Program-made: the position numbers and the translations under genes
Shown here: piece by piece, positions 18,647 to 27,469 of the stretch
How the letters are laid out: every line of letters starts with the position of its first letter
How positions within the stretch are numbered: the stretch's first letter is position 1
The notes under the pieces: generated by a model
Seen by the model: only the letters and a program-made list of their open reading frames with translations
Told to the model about the DNA's origin: nothing
Databases searched by the model: none
Origin: Pseudomonas faucium
GTDB lineage: Bacteria > Pseudomonadota > Gammaproteobacteria > Pseudomonadales > Pseudomonadaceae
DNA length: 42,718 nucleotides
Assembly: GCF_021602585.1 (NCBI RefSeq)
Contig: NZ_BQIP01000034.1
Coordinates: forward strand, 1-42,718
Direction of reading: 5' to 3'

Positions 18647-19999
18647 ATGAGCGATCGCTATCTCGGCTTTGCCAACTCCAACCTCGGCCGGCGCCTGGTC
18701 GATGCCCTCGGGCTGCCACGCCCGGCGCCACTGGAACGTTGGCAGGCCGGCCGCCTGCGCCCGGTGGAGGGCGCCCTGGTGCTGGGCGGCGGCCCTCTGG
18801 CCAGCGCCGTCGAGGCCATCGCCCCGCGCCTGACCGACGAATGCTACAGCTTCAACGGCGAAGGCCTGCAGGCCCCTGCCTGGGTCGCGGGCTTGGGGCC
18901 GAAACTCAAGGCCGTGGTGTTCGATGCCAGCCATCTGTCCGACAGCGATCAGCTCAAGCAGTTGCGCGAATTCTTCCAGCCGCTGCTGCGCAGCCTCGCC
19001 GCCTGCGCCCATGTGGTGATCCTCGGGCGAGCGCCAGAACAGCTCGACGACCCGCTGGCCAGCGTTGCCCAACGTGCCCTGGAGGGGTTCAGCCGATCAC
19101 TGGCCAAGGAGCTGCGCAACGGCGCCACGGCGCAGTTGCTGTACGTTGCCGCAGGCGCCGAAAACCAGCTCGAAGGCGCCTTGCGCTTCTTCCTGTCGCC
19201 CAAGAGCGCGTTCATTTCCGGCCAGGTGCTGCGCCTTGAACCGTGCAATCGGCAGGTCGAAGACTGGACCCGGCCGCTGGCCGGCCGGCGCGCCCTGGTC
19301 ACCGGCGCTGCGCGGGGCATCGGCGCCGCCATCGCCGAAACCCTGGCCCGCGACGGTGCGCAGGTCTTGCTGCTGGACGTTCCCCAGGCGCAACAGGACC
19401 TCGACGCCCTGGCCGCGCGCCTGGGCGGCAAGGCCCTGGCCCTGGACATCTGTGCCGGCGACGCCGCCGCGCAATTGCTCCAGGCCCTGCCCGAGGGCAT
19501 CGACATCGTCGTGCACAACGCCGGTATCACCCGCGACAAGACCCTGGCCAACATGACCCCGGAATACTGGGACGCGGTGCTGGCGGTCAACCTCAAGGCC
19601 CCGCAGGTACTGACCAAGGCGCTGTTCGACGGCGGCGCGCTGGGCGCGGATGCACGCATCACCCTGCTGGCCTCGGTCAGCGGCATTGCCGGCAACCGCG
19701 GCCAGTCCAACTACGCGGCGAGCAAGGCCGGGCTGATCGGCTTCGCCCAGGCTTGGGCGCCGACACTCGCCGAGCGCGGTGGCAGCATCAACGCCGTCGC
19801 CCCGGGCTTCATCGAAACGCACATGACCGCCGCCATGCCCATGGGCCTGCGCGAGGCCGGTCGGCGCTTGAGTTCGCTGGGCCAGGGCGGGCGCCCGCAG
19901 GATGTCGCCGAAGCCATCGCCTGGCTCAGCCAGCCGGGCTCCGGTGCGGTCAGCGGGCAGGTGCTGCGGGTGTGCGGCCAGGCACTGATGGGGGCGTGA
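18647..19999 (+). CDS. fabG: Two-domain (high-molecular-weight) 3-oxoacyl reductase, FabG4-like
   Basis: 450 residues, nearly twice the usual FabG length. The N-terminal half (about 1-205) resembles the flavodoxin-like domain of high-molecular-weight FabG proteins. The C-terminal half is a full SDR: VTGAARGIGAAIAETLA (about 217-233), HNAGI, and catalytic SVSGIAG...YAASKAG (Tyr near 356). Such proteins (mycobacterial FabG4) reduce 3-oxoacyl-CoA with NADH rather than acting in housekeeping fatty-acid synthesis. The frame is open upstream, but the ATG at 18647 follows GGGAG. It is divergent from the thiolase gene and two bases upstream of the MaoC gene. Confidence 0.9.
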   Translation: MSDRYLGFANSNLGRRLVDALGLPRPAPLERWQAGRLRPVEGALVLGGGPLASAVEAIAPRLTDECYSFNGEGLQAPAWVAGLGPKLKAVVFDASHLSDSDQLKQLREFFQPLLRSLAACAHVVILGRAPEQLDDPLASVAQRALEGFSRSLAKELRNGATAQLLYVAAGAENQLEGALRFFLSPKSAFISGQVLRLEPCNRQVEDWTRPLAGRRALVTGAARGIGAAIAETLARDGAQVLLLDVPQAQQDLDALAARLGGKALALDICAGDAAAQLLQALPEGIDIVVHNAGITRDKTLANMTPEYWDAVLAVNLKAPQVLTKALFDGGALGADARITLLASVSGIAGNRGQSNYAASKAGLIGFAQAWAPTLAERGGSINAVAPGFIETHMTAAMPMGLREAGRRLSSLGQGGRPQDVAEAIAWLSQPGSGAVSGQVLRVCGQALMGA

Positions 20000-20001
20000 A
20001 C

Positions 20002-20856
20002 ATGAACCGGCAATGGCACGACCTGCACAGCCCCGACGCCCGCGCCAGCCTGTACCTGCGGGCTGCCAGCAAGCGCAAGATCAGCGGCACCACGCTGCCG
20101 GCCACCGGCCTGCGCTGCTTCATCCGCGTAGACCCCGGCAACCTGGCGGCCTACCGCCGGCTCTGTCACTTCATCGACGACGGCCGGTTGCCGGGCACCT
20201 ACCCGCACGTGATGGCCTTCACCCTGCAGCTGCAGCTGCTCACGGCCCACGACTTCCCGTTCCCGCTGCTCGGCCTGGTCCACCTGCACAACCGCATCGA
20301 GGTGGTGCGCCCGCTGGGCGGCATCGACGGGCTGCGCTTCGCAGTCTACGCCGACAACCTGCAGGCACATGCCAAGGGCGGCACCTTCGACCTGGTCACC
20401 GAAGCCGAGGACGCCCTCGGCGTGCTCTGGCGCGAGACCAGCCGCATGCTGGTGCGCGGCCTGCACCTCGATGGCCAGCCTGATGCCAGCGAGGCCAGCG
20501 AACCCGACGCACTGCCGGAAGCCACCCGCTGGTACTGCGACAGCGACATCGGCCGGCGCTATGCCAAGGTGTGTGGCGACTACAACCCGATCCACCTGAG
20601 CGCCGCCAGCGCGCGGCTGTTCGGCTTCCCCAGGGCGATCGCCCACGGCATGTGGAGCAAGGCCATGGCCCTGGCGGCGCTGCGTACCCATATGCCCGCC
20701 AGCAGCGGCTACAGCTTCGAGGTGGATTTCCACAAGCCGGTGCGCCTGCCTTCGGAGGTGGTGCTCAGTGCCAGCGCGCCGGGGCCTGCGGGCGAGCTGC
20801 GCGTGGATGGGCATGGCGAGCTGCTGCACATGCTCGGGCGTTGGGCGCCACGCTAA
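20002..20856 (+). CDS. MaoC-type (R)-hydratase/dehydratase, HtdX-like
   Basis: 284 residues with two hot-dog regions. The C-terminal one carries the hydratase-2 motif GDYNPIHLS...GFPRAIAHGM (about 191-215), whose Asp and His are catalytic in the (R)-specific enoyl-CoA hydratase family. The N-terminal half is the non-catalytic hot dog. It starts two bases after the fabG stop, so they are co-transcribed. With the divergent thiolase it reproduces the mycobacterial fadA2-fabG4-htdX set. The likely reaction is (R)-3-hydroxyacyl-CoA to trans-2-enoyl-CoA and back. Confidence 0.87.
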   Translation: MNRQWHDLHSPDARASLYLRAASKRKISGTTLPATGLRCFIRVDPGNLAAYRRLCHFIDDGRLPGTYPHVMAFTLQLQLLTAHDFPFPLLGLVHLHNRIEVVRPLGGIDGLRFAVYADNLQAHAKGGTFDLVTEAEDALGVLWRETSRMLVRGLHLDGQPDASEASEPDALPEATRWYCDSDIGRRYAKVCGDYNPIHLSAASARLFGFPRAIAHGMWSKAMALAALRTHMPASSGYSFEVDFHKPVRLPSEVVLSASAPGPAGELRVDGHGELLHMLGRWAPR

Positions 20857-20922
20857 GCGCCCCGAATCCGCTTGCTTTGCATCGGGCCTCCCATGAAGCT
20901 ATGCAGCATTAGGAGACCCCCG

Positions 20923-21228
20923 ATGAACCTGCAAGAACTCACCGAACGCCTGCACCGAATCCGCGACAACAACGACTGGCGCGGCTTCCACAGCCCGAAG
21001 AACCTGGCCATGGCCGCCAGCGTGGAAATGGCCGAGCTGGTGGAAATCTTCCAGTGGCTGAGCGAGGACCAGTCGCGCCAGCTGCCGCCCGAGCAGTTGG
21101 CCCACGCCGGCCAGGAGGTCGGTGACGTGGTGCTCTACCTGTTGCTGCTGTGCAGCGAACTGGGCCTGGACCTGGAGCAGGTGGTACGCGCCAAGCTGGC
21201 CGACAGCGAAAGGCGTTTTGCCCGATGA
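20923..21228 (+). CDS. MazG-like nucleotide pyrophosphohydrolase
   Basis: 101 residues, an all-alpha NTP-PPase of the MazG/RS21-C6 (dCTP pyrophosphatase) type. The Mg-binding acidic pattern is EMAELVE (about 36-42), then EVGDVVLYL (about 67-75). WRGFHSPKNLAMA near residue 20 is typical of the RS21-C6 branch, so house-cleaning of modified or excess dCTP-like nucleotides is the likely role. The ATG at 20923 follows AGGAG. It overlaps the cmoM start by four bases (ATGA). Confidence 0.88.
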   Translation: MNLQELTERLHRIRDNNDWRGFHSPKNLAMAASVEMAELVEIFQWLSEDQSRQLPPEQLAHAGQEVGDVVLYLLLLCSELGLDLEQVVRAKLADSERRFAR

Positions 21229-21974
21229 ACGACCGTCATTTCGATGAGCTGGCCACGCGCTTCGCCGAGAAGATCTACGGCGGCGCCAAGGGCGCCATCC
21301 GCCTGGCCGTGCTCCAGGCCGACCTGGCCGAAACCCTGCCCGACCGCCCGCTGCGGGTGCTCGATATCGGCGCCGGCCTTGGCCACATGGCGCTCTGGCT
21401 GGCCGAGCGCGGCCACCACGTGACCCTGGCCGAACCGGCCGCGCCGATGCTCGAAGGCGCCCGCGCGCGCTTTGCCGAAGCCGGCCAGCACGCCACGTTC
21501 ATCCAGGCGCCCTGGCAGGACCTGCTCGGCCAGCTCACCGAACCCTACGACCTGGTGCTGTGCCACGCCGTGCTCGAATGGCTGGCCGAACCGCAAAGCA
21601 TCCTGCCAGTGCTGCACCAGCTCACCGTGCCCGGGGGCTGGTTGTCGCTGGCCTTCTACAACCGCGATGCGCTGGTCTATCGCAACCTGCTCAAGGGCCA
21701 TTTCCGCAAACTGCGCAGCAACCGCCTGCAGGGTGAAAAGCAGAGCCTGACCCCGCAGAAACCGCTTGATCCACGTGAGCTCAAGGCGCAACTTGAAAGT
21801 CTGTGGCAAGTCGAAAGCGAGAGTGGCGTGAGGGTGTTCCACGACTACATGCCCAAGGAATTCCAGGACAAGGCCGAGTTGCTCGACCTGCTGGAAATGG
21901 AACTGGCCCACCGCCGTCACCCAAGCTTTGCCGGGCTGGGCCGCTACCTGCACTGGATGTGCCGCCCCCGCTGA
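21225..21974 (+). CDS. cmoM: tRNA 5-carboxymethoxyuridine methyltransferase
   Basis: 249-residue class I SAM methyltransferase. It begins MNDRHFDELATRFAEKIYG, matching E. coli CmoM (formerly SmtA). The SAM-binding motif VLDIGAGLGH is near residues 45-54; HAVLEWLAEP and GVRVFHDYM follow as in CmoM. It methylates cmo5U34 to mcmo5U in wobble positions of several tRNAs. The start codon overlaps the MazG-like stop (ATGA), indicating translational coupling. Confidence 0.92.
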   Translation: MNDRHFDELATRFAEKIYGGAKGAIRLAVLQADLAETLPDRPLRVLDIGAGLGHMALWLAERGHHVTLAEPAAPMLEGARARFAEAGQHATFIQAPWQDLLGQLTEPYDLVLCHAVLEWLAEPQSILPVLHQLTVPGGWLSLAFYNRDALVYRNLLKGHFRKLRSNRLQGEKQSLTPQKPLDPRELKAQLESLWQVESESGVRVFHDYMPKEFQDKAELLDLLEMELAHRRHPSFAGLGRYLHWMCRPR

Positions 21975-21995
21975 CCCGCCCGCCGGGAGGAATAC

Positions 21996-22637
21996 ATGCC
22001 GTACCGTCCGTTGTGCCTGGCCCTGCTGCCGTTGGCCCTGGCCGCCTGCCAGGCCAGCAACCCCTACGTTGCCAGCAGCCGCCCGCTGCCACCGGCCCCC
22101 GCCCAGGCGGCCAACACCTTCGACGCCAGCGCCTACCCGGCGCCGGCGCGTGACTACGGGCATTACCGCAGCTGGAGCTGGCGCAACGGCCAGCTGCCTA
22201 CCGGCACGGCCAATGCCGACCCCGGGCAACTGGCCGACGCCGTCAGCGGCGCCCTCGACCAGCACGGCCTGCGCCCGGCCCGGGGCAGTGCCGGCGACCT
22301 GCTGGTAAGTGCCGACATGCGCCTGGAGCGGCGCCTGCGCCAGGTGCGCGACTATGACTACTACGACCCCTACTACGGCCCCTACCCCTACGGCGGAGTC
22401 GGTGTCGGTGTCGGTGGCTACCGCAATGGCTACGGCGGCTATGCCAGCGTGCCGATCGTGCGCACCTACGAAGTGGAGGTGATGGTGGTGCGCATCGACC
22501 TGTTCGATGCCCGCAATGGCGAGCCGGTGTGGAGCGCGAGTGCCGAAAGCGGCAGTGACCAGAGCTCGCCGCGCGATCGCGAAAGCGCCCTGCGCGAATC
22601 GGTGCACAAGGCGCTCAACGGCTATCCTCCCAGTTAA
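21996..22637 (+). CDS. DUF4136-type lipoprotein with a Gly/Tyr-rich insert
   Basis: 213 residues. The N-terminal signal has the lipobox LALAAC, with lipidation at Cys19. The DUF4136 core recognisable by YRSWSWRNG and the [17 protein letters not shown] segment is interrupted by a tyrosine/glycine-rich stretch (about 122-152: repeated Y, D, P, then GVGVGVGG). GGAGG precedes the ATG at good spacing. It is the first of two adjacent paralogues. Function unknown; attachment to the outer membrane on the periplasmic side is likely because residue +2 is Gln, not Asp. Confidence 0.85.
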   Translation: MPYRPLCLALLPLALAACQASNPYVASSRPLPPAPAQAANTFDASAYPAPARDYGHYRSWSWRNGQLPTGTANADPGQLADAVSGALDQHGLRPARGSAGDLLVSADMRLERRLRQVRDYDYYDPYYGPYPYGGVGVGVGGYRNGYGGYASVPIVRTYEVEVMVVRIDLFDARNGEPVWSASAESGSDQSSPRDRESALRESVHKALNGYPPS

Positions 22638-22656
22638 CAGTTAACGGAGAACCATC

Positions 22657-23226
22657 ATGTTGCGCCGCCTCGTTCTACTGTCGTTCGCGCTGCTGCTTGC
22701 GGCCTGCTCGAGCAACAACGTTCAGCAGGATTTCGACGCCAGCCGCGATTTTGCCGCCTACCGCAGCTGGGCATGGCAGGAACCGGGCCTGCAATACCGC
22801 CCGGATGACCCACGCATCAAGAGCGACCTGACCGAGCAGCGCATCCGCCAGGCCGTGGATGAACAGCTCGACCAGCGCGGCCTGCGCCCGGCCCAGGGCA
22901 ACCGCCCGGCCGACCTCAAGGTACGCGCCTACCTGATCGTCGAGCAGCGCCAGCAACAGATCACCACCAACTACGGCGGCGGCTGGGGTGGCTACTGGAA
23001 CGGCTACTGGGGCGGCCCGATGTACAACGAGACCCGCAGCGTCGACTACAAGGTGGCGACCATCCAGGTCGACCTGTTCGATGGCCACGACGGCAAGCTG
23101 GTGTGGCGCGGCAGCGCCGAGCAGATCATGAACAACTACCCGCCAAGCCCCGAAGAGCGCAACAGCGCGATCCAGAAGACCGTGGCCGAAGTGCTCAGCC
23201 ATTACCCCCCTGGAAGCAAGAAATAG
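22657..23226 (+). CDS. DUF4136-type lipoprotein (paralogue of the preceding gene)
   Basis: 189 residues, lipobox LLLAAC with Cys at residue 17. The DUF4136 core (FAAYRSWAWQEPG; LDQRGLRPAQGNRPADL; VDLFDGHDGKLVWRGSAE) aligns with the preceding gene, with a shorter Gly/Trp/Tyr-rich insert (GGGWGGYWNGYWGG). It starts 19 bp after its paralogue with a GGAG site, so the pair arose by tandem duplication and is probably one transcript. Function unknown. Confidence 0.86.
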   Translation: MLRRLVLLSFALLLAACSSNNVQQDFDASRDFAAYRSWAWQEPGLQYRPDDPRIKSDLTEQRIRQAVDEQLDQRGLRPAQGNRPADLKVRAYLIVEQRQQQITTNYGGGWGGYWNGYWGGPMYNETRSVDYKVATIQVDLFDGHDGKLVWRGSAEQIMNNYPPSPEERNSAIQKTVAEVLSHYPPGSKK

Positions 23227-23316
23227 CCAGCACATAGCCCGTTCGTCAGATCGCGTCTACCCTGTTTAGGAAACCTGACTGAACGGGTAGCAGTGTTCAA
23301 CGAATAAGGACTGCCA

Positions 23317-23787
23317 ATGCAAAGCATTGTTCTCCTGATGTGGCTTGCCTTGTGCACTGAACAAGATATTCGCGAACGCCAGATCGCCAATTTCCTCACC
23401 CTGGGCGTCGCCGCCTGCGCCCTGGCCTGGCTGTTCGTCACCGGCCACAGCTGGATCGGCGCCGACGCCAGCGACGCCGGCTGGGCCCTGGCCATCGTCA
23501 TGCTGCTGACCCTGCCCGGCTACATGCTCGGGCGCTTCGGCGCCGACGACGTCAAGCTGATGGGCGCCCTGGCCTTGGCCACCAGCCCGCAATACGTGCT
23601 GGGCACCTTCATCGGCGCCGGTGTCAGCGTGCTGTTGTGGCTGCTCACCCGCAGGCGTCTGTGGACCCTGCTCAACCCTAAGGTAAAGAAGCGCTTGCAG
23701 ACCCTGACCGAGCAAATGGGCGACAAACAGGCCTTCGTCCCCTATGTGCTGACCGGCTTTCTGCTGACCGCAGTGTGGATCCAATAA
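23317..23787 (+). CDS. Type IV prepilin peptidase (CpaA/FppA-like, A24 family)
   Basis: 156 residues, an integral membrane aspartic protease with about five hydrophobic segments. The catalytic aspartates are Asp17 in QDIRERQIAN and Asp77 in GADDVK, the GxxDxK form of the TFPP family. It lacks the N-terminal methyltransferase domain of PilD, as do CpaA/TadV/FppA enzymes that mature Flp-type pilins. AAGGA precedes the ATG. No flp pilin or tad secretion genes are nearby; the next gene encodes a PprB-like regulator, the usual partner of fppA in P. aeruginosa. Confidence 0.85.
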   Translation: MQSIVLLMWLALCTEQDIRERQIANFLTLGVAACALAWLFVTGHSWIGADASDAGWALAIVMLLTLPGYMLGRFGADDVKLMGALALATSPQYVLGTFIGAGVSVLLWLLTRRRLWTLLNPKVKKRLQTLTEQMGDKQAFVPYVLTGFLLTAVWIQ

Positions 23788-23906
23788 TCGTTCCTGCGGT
23801 CCGATACCTTGTACATGCCTTGTACAGAATCGCCAGCAGCGTCTACTTTTAAGCTGCCAGAGCGTCTGGTCCGGGAGCTGGGCCGTATAAGAACAGGGAG
23901 TTGATC

Positions 23907-24683
23907 GTGAACAAGTCAGTCAGTGAGGTGAAAGTCCTGGTAGTCGACGACCAGGAAATGATCGTCGAGCAGTTGTGCGAGTTCCTCGAAAGCCATGGCC
24001 ACCCCTGCGTGGCCGCCTTCTCCACCGACCAGGCCATCGAACGCTATGTGGCCGACGAAGCCATCGGCCTGGTGCTGTGCGACCTGCACATGCCCGATCG
24101 CGATGGTATCGAGCTGGTCCGGGCGCTGAAGGAGGTTGCCGGGCGCCAGCGCATGTTCGAGGCGATCATGCTCACCGGCCGTGCCGACAAGCAGGACGTG
24201 ATTCGCGCCCTGCGCGAAGGCTTTGCGGACTATTACCAAAAGCCCATGGACCTCGACGAGCTGCTCGAAGGCTTGCGCCGCCAGGAGCAGATACTGCTCG
24301 AGCGCAAGGCCAACTTCCGCGACCTGGGCAACCTCAACCAGCGCCTGCAGGACCTGGCGGGCTCGATCGATGAGCTTTACCAGGACCTCGAGAAAGCCCG
24401 CGGCCAGGGCGTGCACCGGCGCTCCACCGATGTCGAGGAAGCCGAAGGCGACCTGCCCGCAGCGTTCGAGAAACTCTCGCCACGCCAGCTGGAAGTGGCG
24501 CGCCTGGTGAGCAAGGGCAAGACCAACTACCAGATCGCCTGCGAGCTGGGCATCACCGAGAACACCGTCAAGCTGTACGTCTCGCAGGTGCTGCGCCTGA
24601 CCCACATGCACAACCGCACCCAGCTGGCGCTGGCGCTGACCCCCAGCTCTTCGCCGGTACACCTGCGCTTCACCACCCACTGA
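23907..24683 (+). CDS. LuxR-type response regulator, PprB-like
   Basis: 258 residues: receiver domain (about 8-125; acidic pair Asp14/Asp15, phospho-acceptor Asp59, Thr near 92, Lys near 114), a linker predicted to be helical (about 130-185) and a LuxR/GerE helix-turn-helix (about 192-250; LSPRQLEVARLVSKGKTNYQIA). The long receiver-linker-LuxR layout matches PprB, which in P. aeruginosa controls Tad fimbriae and adhesins. The frame opens at a TTG (23901), but GGAG is adjacent to it and six bases before the GTG at 23907, so the GTG is taken as the start. No cognate kinase is in the window. Confidence 0.85.
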   Translation: MNKSVSEVKVLVVDDQEMIVEQLCEFLESHGHPCVAAFSTDQAIERYVADEAIGLVLCDLHMPDRDGIELVRALKEVAGRQRMFEAIMLTGRADKQDVIRALREGFADYYQKPMDLDELLEGLRRQEQILLERKANFRDLGNLNQRLQDLAGSIDELYQDLEKARGQGVHRRSTDVEEAEGDLPAAFEKLSPRQLEVARLVSKGKTNYQIACELGITENTVKLYVSQVLRLTHMHNRTQLALALTPSSSPVHLRFTTH

Positions 24684-24737
24684 CGCCCAGGCTCAGCATC
24701 GTTCGCGGCGCTCGCAGTTCGAACGCCGTCCTGCGCG

Positions 24738-27092
24738 CTACTCGTTGACCTGGAAGGCGACCCGCGCGGTGGCGCCGGTTTCGTCCAGGGCACTGAGTTC
24801 ATGCTGCCCCACCCGCTCGAAGCGCACCTGCAGGCTGGCCTGCCCCTCGGTCTCGCCCAACGGCTGGCCATTGAGGAACCACCAGCGCCGCCCACCGCCG
24901 CCAAGGGCCGACACCTGCAGCTGCAACGGCTCGCTGCTGCTGGCCGGGCGGCGCAGGTTGTCGCCGGGGCGCACGCCAACGATCGACAGCGGCGGCGCAC
25001 TGGCCGGCACCTGTGGCGGGCAGCTCGGGTCGATCGCCGGCAGCCGCGCCGCCCGCTGCTCGGCACGCGGCAACCAGGGCTCCAGCGGCGCCGGCCACAG
25101 GGCAATGTCGCGCTGCACGGCGCCCGCGCAACTGCCATCCACCCGCAACCCCTGGGCATTGACCCATACCGGCTCGCGCAAGCCCAGCCCGAGCGGCTGG
25201 TCGGCCGCCTGCAGGGTCGGTGGCGTGGTGCCGTCGAGGGTCCAGGCAAAGCGCTGGCGGCGGCAGTTGGGGTCCAGGCGCGCCAGCGGCTGCCCCAGCG
25301 GCCAGCAGATCGCGGCCACGCCCACACTGTCGGGCACCCGCTCGGCCGGCACGCTGATGCCACGCTGACTGTCGCGGTTGCTCAGCAAGTCATGCACCTG
25401 CAGCATCAACGGCGCCGCCGACGCCAGGCCGAACTGCCCCGGCACCGGGGTGCCATCGGGCCGGCCGATCCACACGCCGATCAGGTAGCGCGGGCCGACG
25501 CCAATCGACCAGGCATCGCGAAAGCCGTAGCTGGTGCCGGTCTTCCAGGCCAGCTGCGGGCGCTGCACCAGCTCGGCATGCGGGTCGCGGTCCGGCCGCG
25601 CCTGGCCGCTGAGGATGCGCCGGATGATCCACGCCGCCCCCGGCGACAACAGGCGCCGCTCCAGCAGCGGGTCCTGGGGCTGCAGGCGCACCTTGGCACT
25701 GTTGCCGGCCCGGGCCAGCGCGGCATAGCCGCCGACCAGCTCTTCCAGGCGGCTGCCGGCGCCGCCGAGAATCAGCGACAGGTTGGGCTCGGCCAGCGGC
25801 GGCAGCGCCAAGGGCATGCCGGCCATGCGCAGTTGCGCGGCGAAGCGCTTGGGCCCGTAGGCTTCGAGCAACTGCACCGCCGGCAGGTTGAGCGACAGCG
25901 CCAGCGCCGAGCTGGCCGATACCGGGCCACTGAAGCCCATGGAGAAGTTGCCGGGGCGGTAGTCGCCGTAGCGGCGCGGCACATCCTGCAGCAGCGACTC
26001 GGAATGGATCAGGCCGTCGTCCAGGGCCATGCCGTAGAGAAACGGCTTGAGGGTCGAACCCGGTGAGCGCAGCGAGCGAACCATGTCGACATGGCCGAAA
26101 CGGCGCTCGTCGGCGAGGTCGATCGAGCCCAGGTAGGCGCGCGTCGCCATGCTTTGCGCATCCACCACCAGGATCGCCGCCGAGGTGCGTTCCGGCAGGC
26201 GCGCACGCCAGCCCAGCAGCAGGTCTTCCAGGCGCCGCTGCAGGGCGGCGTCCAGGGTGGTGCGGATCAGCGGCGGGCTGCCGGGGGTGTTCAGGCGTCG
26301 TGCCAGCAGCGGCGCCAGCGCAGGCTCCTGACGTGGCGCCAGCAACAGCGGCTCTTCGCGCGCTTCGCTGATCTGCTGGGCGGGCCAGACCTGATACTCG
26401 GCCAGGCGCTGCAGCACCTTGTCCCGGGCGCGCTGGGCACGCGCCGGGTGGCGGTCCGGGCGCAAGCGGCTCGGCGCCTGGGGCAGCACCGCCAGCAGCG
26501 CCGCTTCGGCAGCGGTGAGGTGCTGCGGCGACTTGCCAAGGTACGCCCAACTGGCCGCTGCCACGCCCTGCAAGGTGCCGCCGAACGGCGCGCGGTTGAG
26601 GTAGAGCTGCAGGATCTCGCGCTTGGACAGGTGCCATTCCAGCTGCGCCGTGCGCCACAGTTGCCGCAGTTTCCCGGCCAGGGTGCGGTCGTGTGGGTCG
26701 AGCAGGCGTGCCACCTGCATCGACAGCGTGCTGCCGCCCGACACCACGCGCCCGCCGCGCAGGTTCAGCCACGCCGCCCGCACCAGCGCCAGCGGGTTGA
26801 CTCCCGGGTGGTGGTAGAACCAGCGGTCCTCGTAGGTGAGCAGCGCCTGCAGGTAGTAGGGCGACACCTGTTCCGGGCTGACCGGATAGCGCCATACCCC
26901 GTCGGCATCGGCAAAGCGCCACAAGGGCGTGCCGTCCTCGGCCAGCACCACCCGCGCCAGGTCGTCTGCCGGCATGGGCAGCGGCCACAGGCGGTCGGCC
27001 AGCCACAACAGGCCGCACAGCAGCGCGATGGCGATGGCACTGGCGCGCAGCAAGCGGCCCGCACGGGTGCGCGGTCGAGCTAAGCTAGGCAT
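24738..27092 (-). CDS. pbpC: Penicillin-binding protein 1C (glycosyltransferase/transpeptidase-like)
   Basis: 784 residues. Membrane anchor (about 15-35), GT51 glycosyltransferase domain with TYEDRWFYHHPGVN (catalytic Glu88) and SGGSTLSMQ (118-126), transpeptidase domain with Ser346-TL-Lys349, Ser399-L-Asn401 and Lys516-Thr-Gly, then a C-terminal BiPBP-type domain (about 690-784). All penicillin-binding motifs are intact. PBP1C polymerises peptidoglycan in the periplasm and is usually paired with a bacterial alpha-2-macroglobulin, which is also found here. The frame is open to a TTG at 27167 that would run into the divergent neighbour's ribosome-binding site; the ATG at 27090-27092 is preferred. 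Confidence 0.93.
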   Translation of the reverse strand: MPSLARPRTRAGRLLRASAIAIALLCGLLWLADRLWPLPMPADDLARVVLAEDGTPLWRFADADGVWRYPVSPEQVSPYYLQALLTYEDRWFYHHPGVNPLALVRAAWLNLRGGRVVSGGSTLSMQVARLLDPHDRTLAGKLRQLWRTAQLEWHLSKREILQLYLNRAPFGGTLQGVAAASWAYLGKSPQHLTAAEAALLAVLPQAPSRLRPDRHPARAQRARDKVLQRLAEYQVWPAQQISEAREEPLLLAPRQEPALAPLLARRLNTPGSPPLIRTTLDAALQRRLEDLLLGWRARLPERTSAAILVVDAQSMATRAYLGSIDLADERRFGHVDMVRSLRSPGSTLKPFLYGMALDDGLIHSESLLQDVPRRYGDYRPGNFSMGFSGPVSASSALALSLNLPAVQLLEAYGPKRFAAQLRMAGMPLALPPLAEPNLSLILGGAGSRLEELVGGYAALARAGNSAKVRLQPQDPLLERRLLSPGAAWIIRRILSGQARPDRDPHAELVQRPQLAWKTGTSYGFRDAWSIGVGPRYLIGVWIGRPDGTPVPGQFGLASAAPLMLQVHDLLSNRDSQRGISVPAERVPDSVGVAAICWPLGQPLARLDPNCRRQRFAWTLDGTTPPTLQAADQPLGLGLREPVWVNAQGLRVDGSCAGAVQRDIALWPAPLEPWLPRAEQRAARLPAIDPSCPPQVPASAPPLSIVGVRPGDNLRRPASSSEPLQLQVSALGGGGRRWWFLNGQPLGETEGQASLQVRFERVGQHELSALDETGATARVAFQVNE

Positions 27093-27169
27093 CGGGGAAC
27101 CGACCTGGCCAGGTAAAGGCCAAAGGCTTGAAAGCGGCAACTCGCCGAATCGTTCATCAGGAAGCAACT

Positions 27170-27463
27170 ATGCATGTAGAAGGTTTTTTCGAGTGGCTTG
27201 GCCAGGCGCTGGGGGCGTTGATCCGCTTTGTCGTCGATGCGCTGAGCGGCCTGTTCAACCTGCTGGCCAATGCCGGCGGCAACTTCATCGATGGCCTGGC
27301 ACGCACCCTGGGCATGGACACTTCGCTGGTCAGCATCCTCGCCCTGATCGTTGGCCTGATGCTGCTGTACTCGGCAATCCGCGCCTTCATGCGCGCCTCG
27401 ATCATTCTCGGGATCATCTGGCTGGTGCTGGGGTTGTGGGTGATGAGCTGGGTGATTCACTGA
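27170..27463 (+). CDS. Small membrane protein of unknown function
   Basis: 97 residues beginning MHVEGFFEWLGQALGALIRF. An amphipathic N-terminal half (about 1-50) is followed by a hydrophobic C-terminal half with two closely spaced membrane segments (about 48-66 and 72-95). AGGAAG precedes the ATG at 27170. It is transcribed opposite to the flanking pbpC and alpha-2-macroglobulin genes and splits this normally adjacent pair. No family is recognised. A role in the envelope is suggested by sequence and location only. Confidence 0.75.
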   Translation: MHVEGFFEWLGQALGALIRFVVDALSGLFNLLANAGGNFIDGLARTLGMDTSLVSILALIVGLMLLYSAIRAFMRASIILGIIWLVLGLWVMSWVIH

Positions 27464-27469
27464 CCTTGA

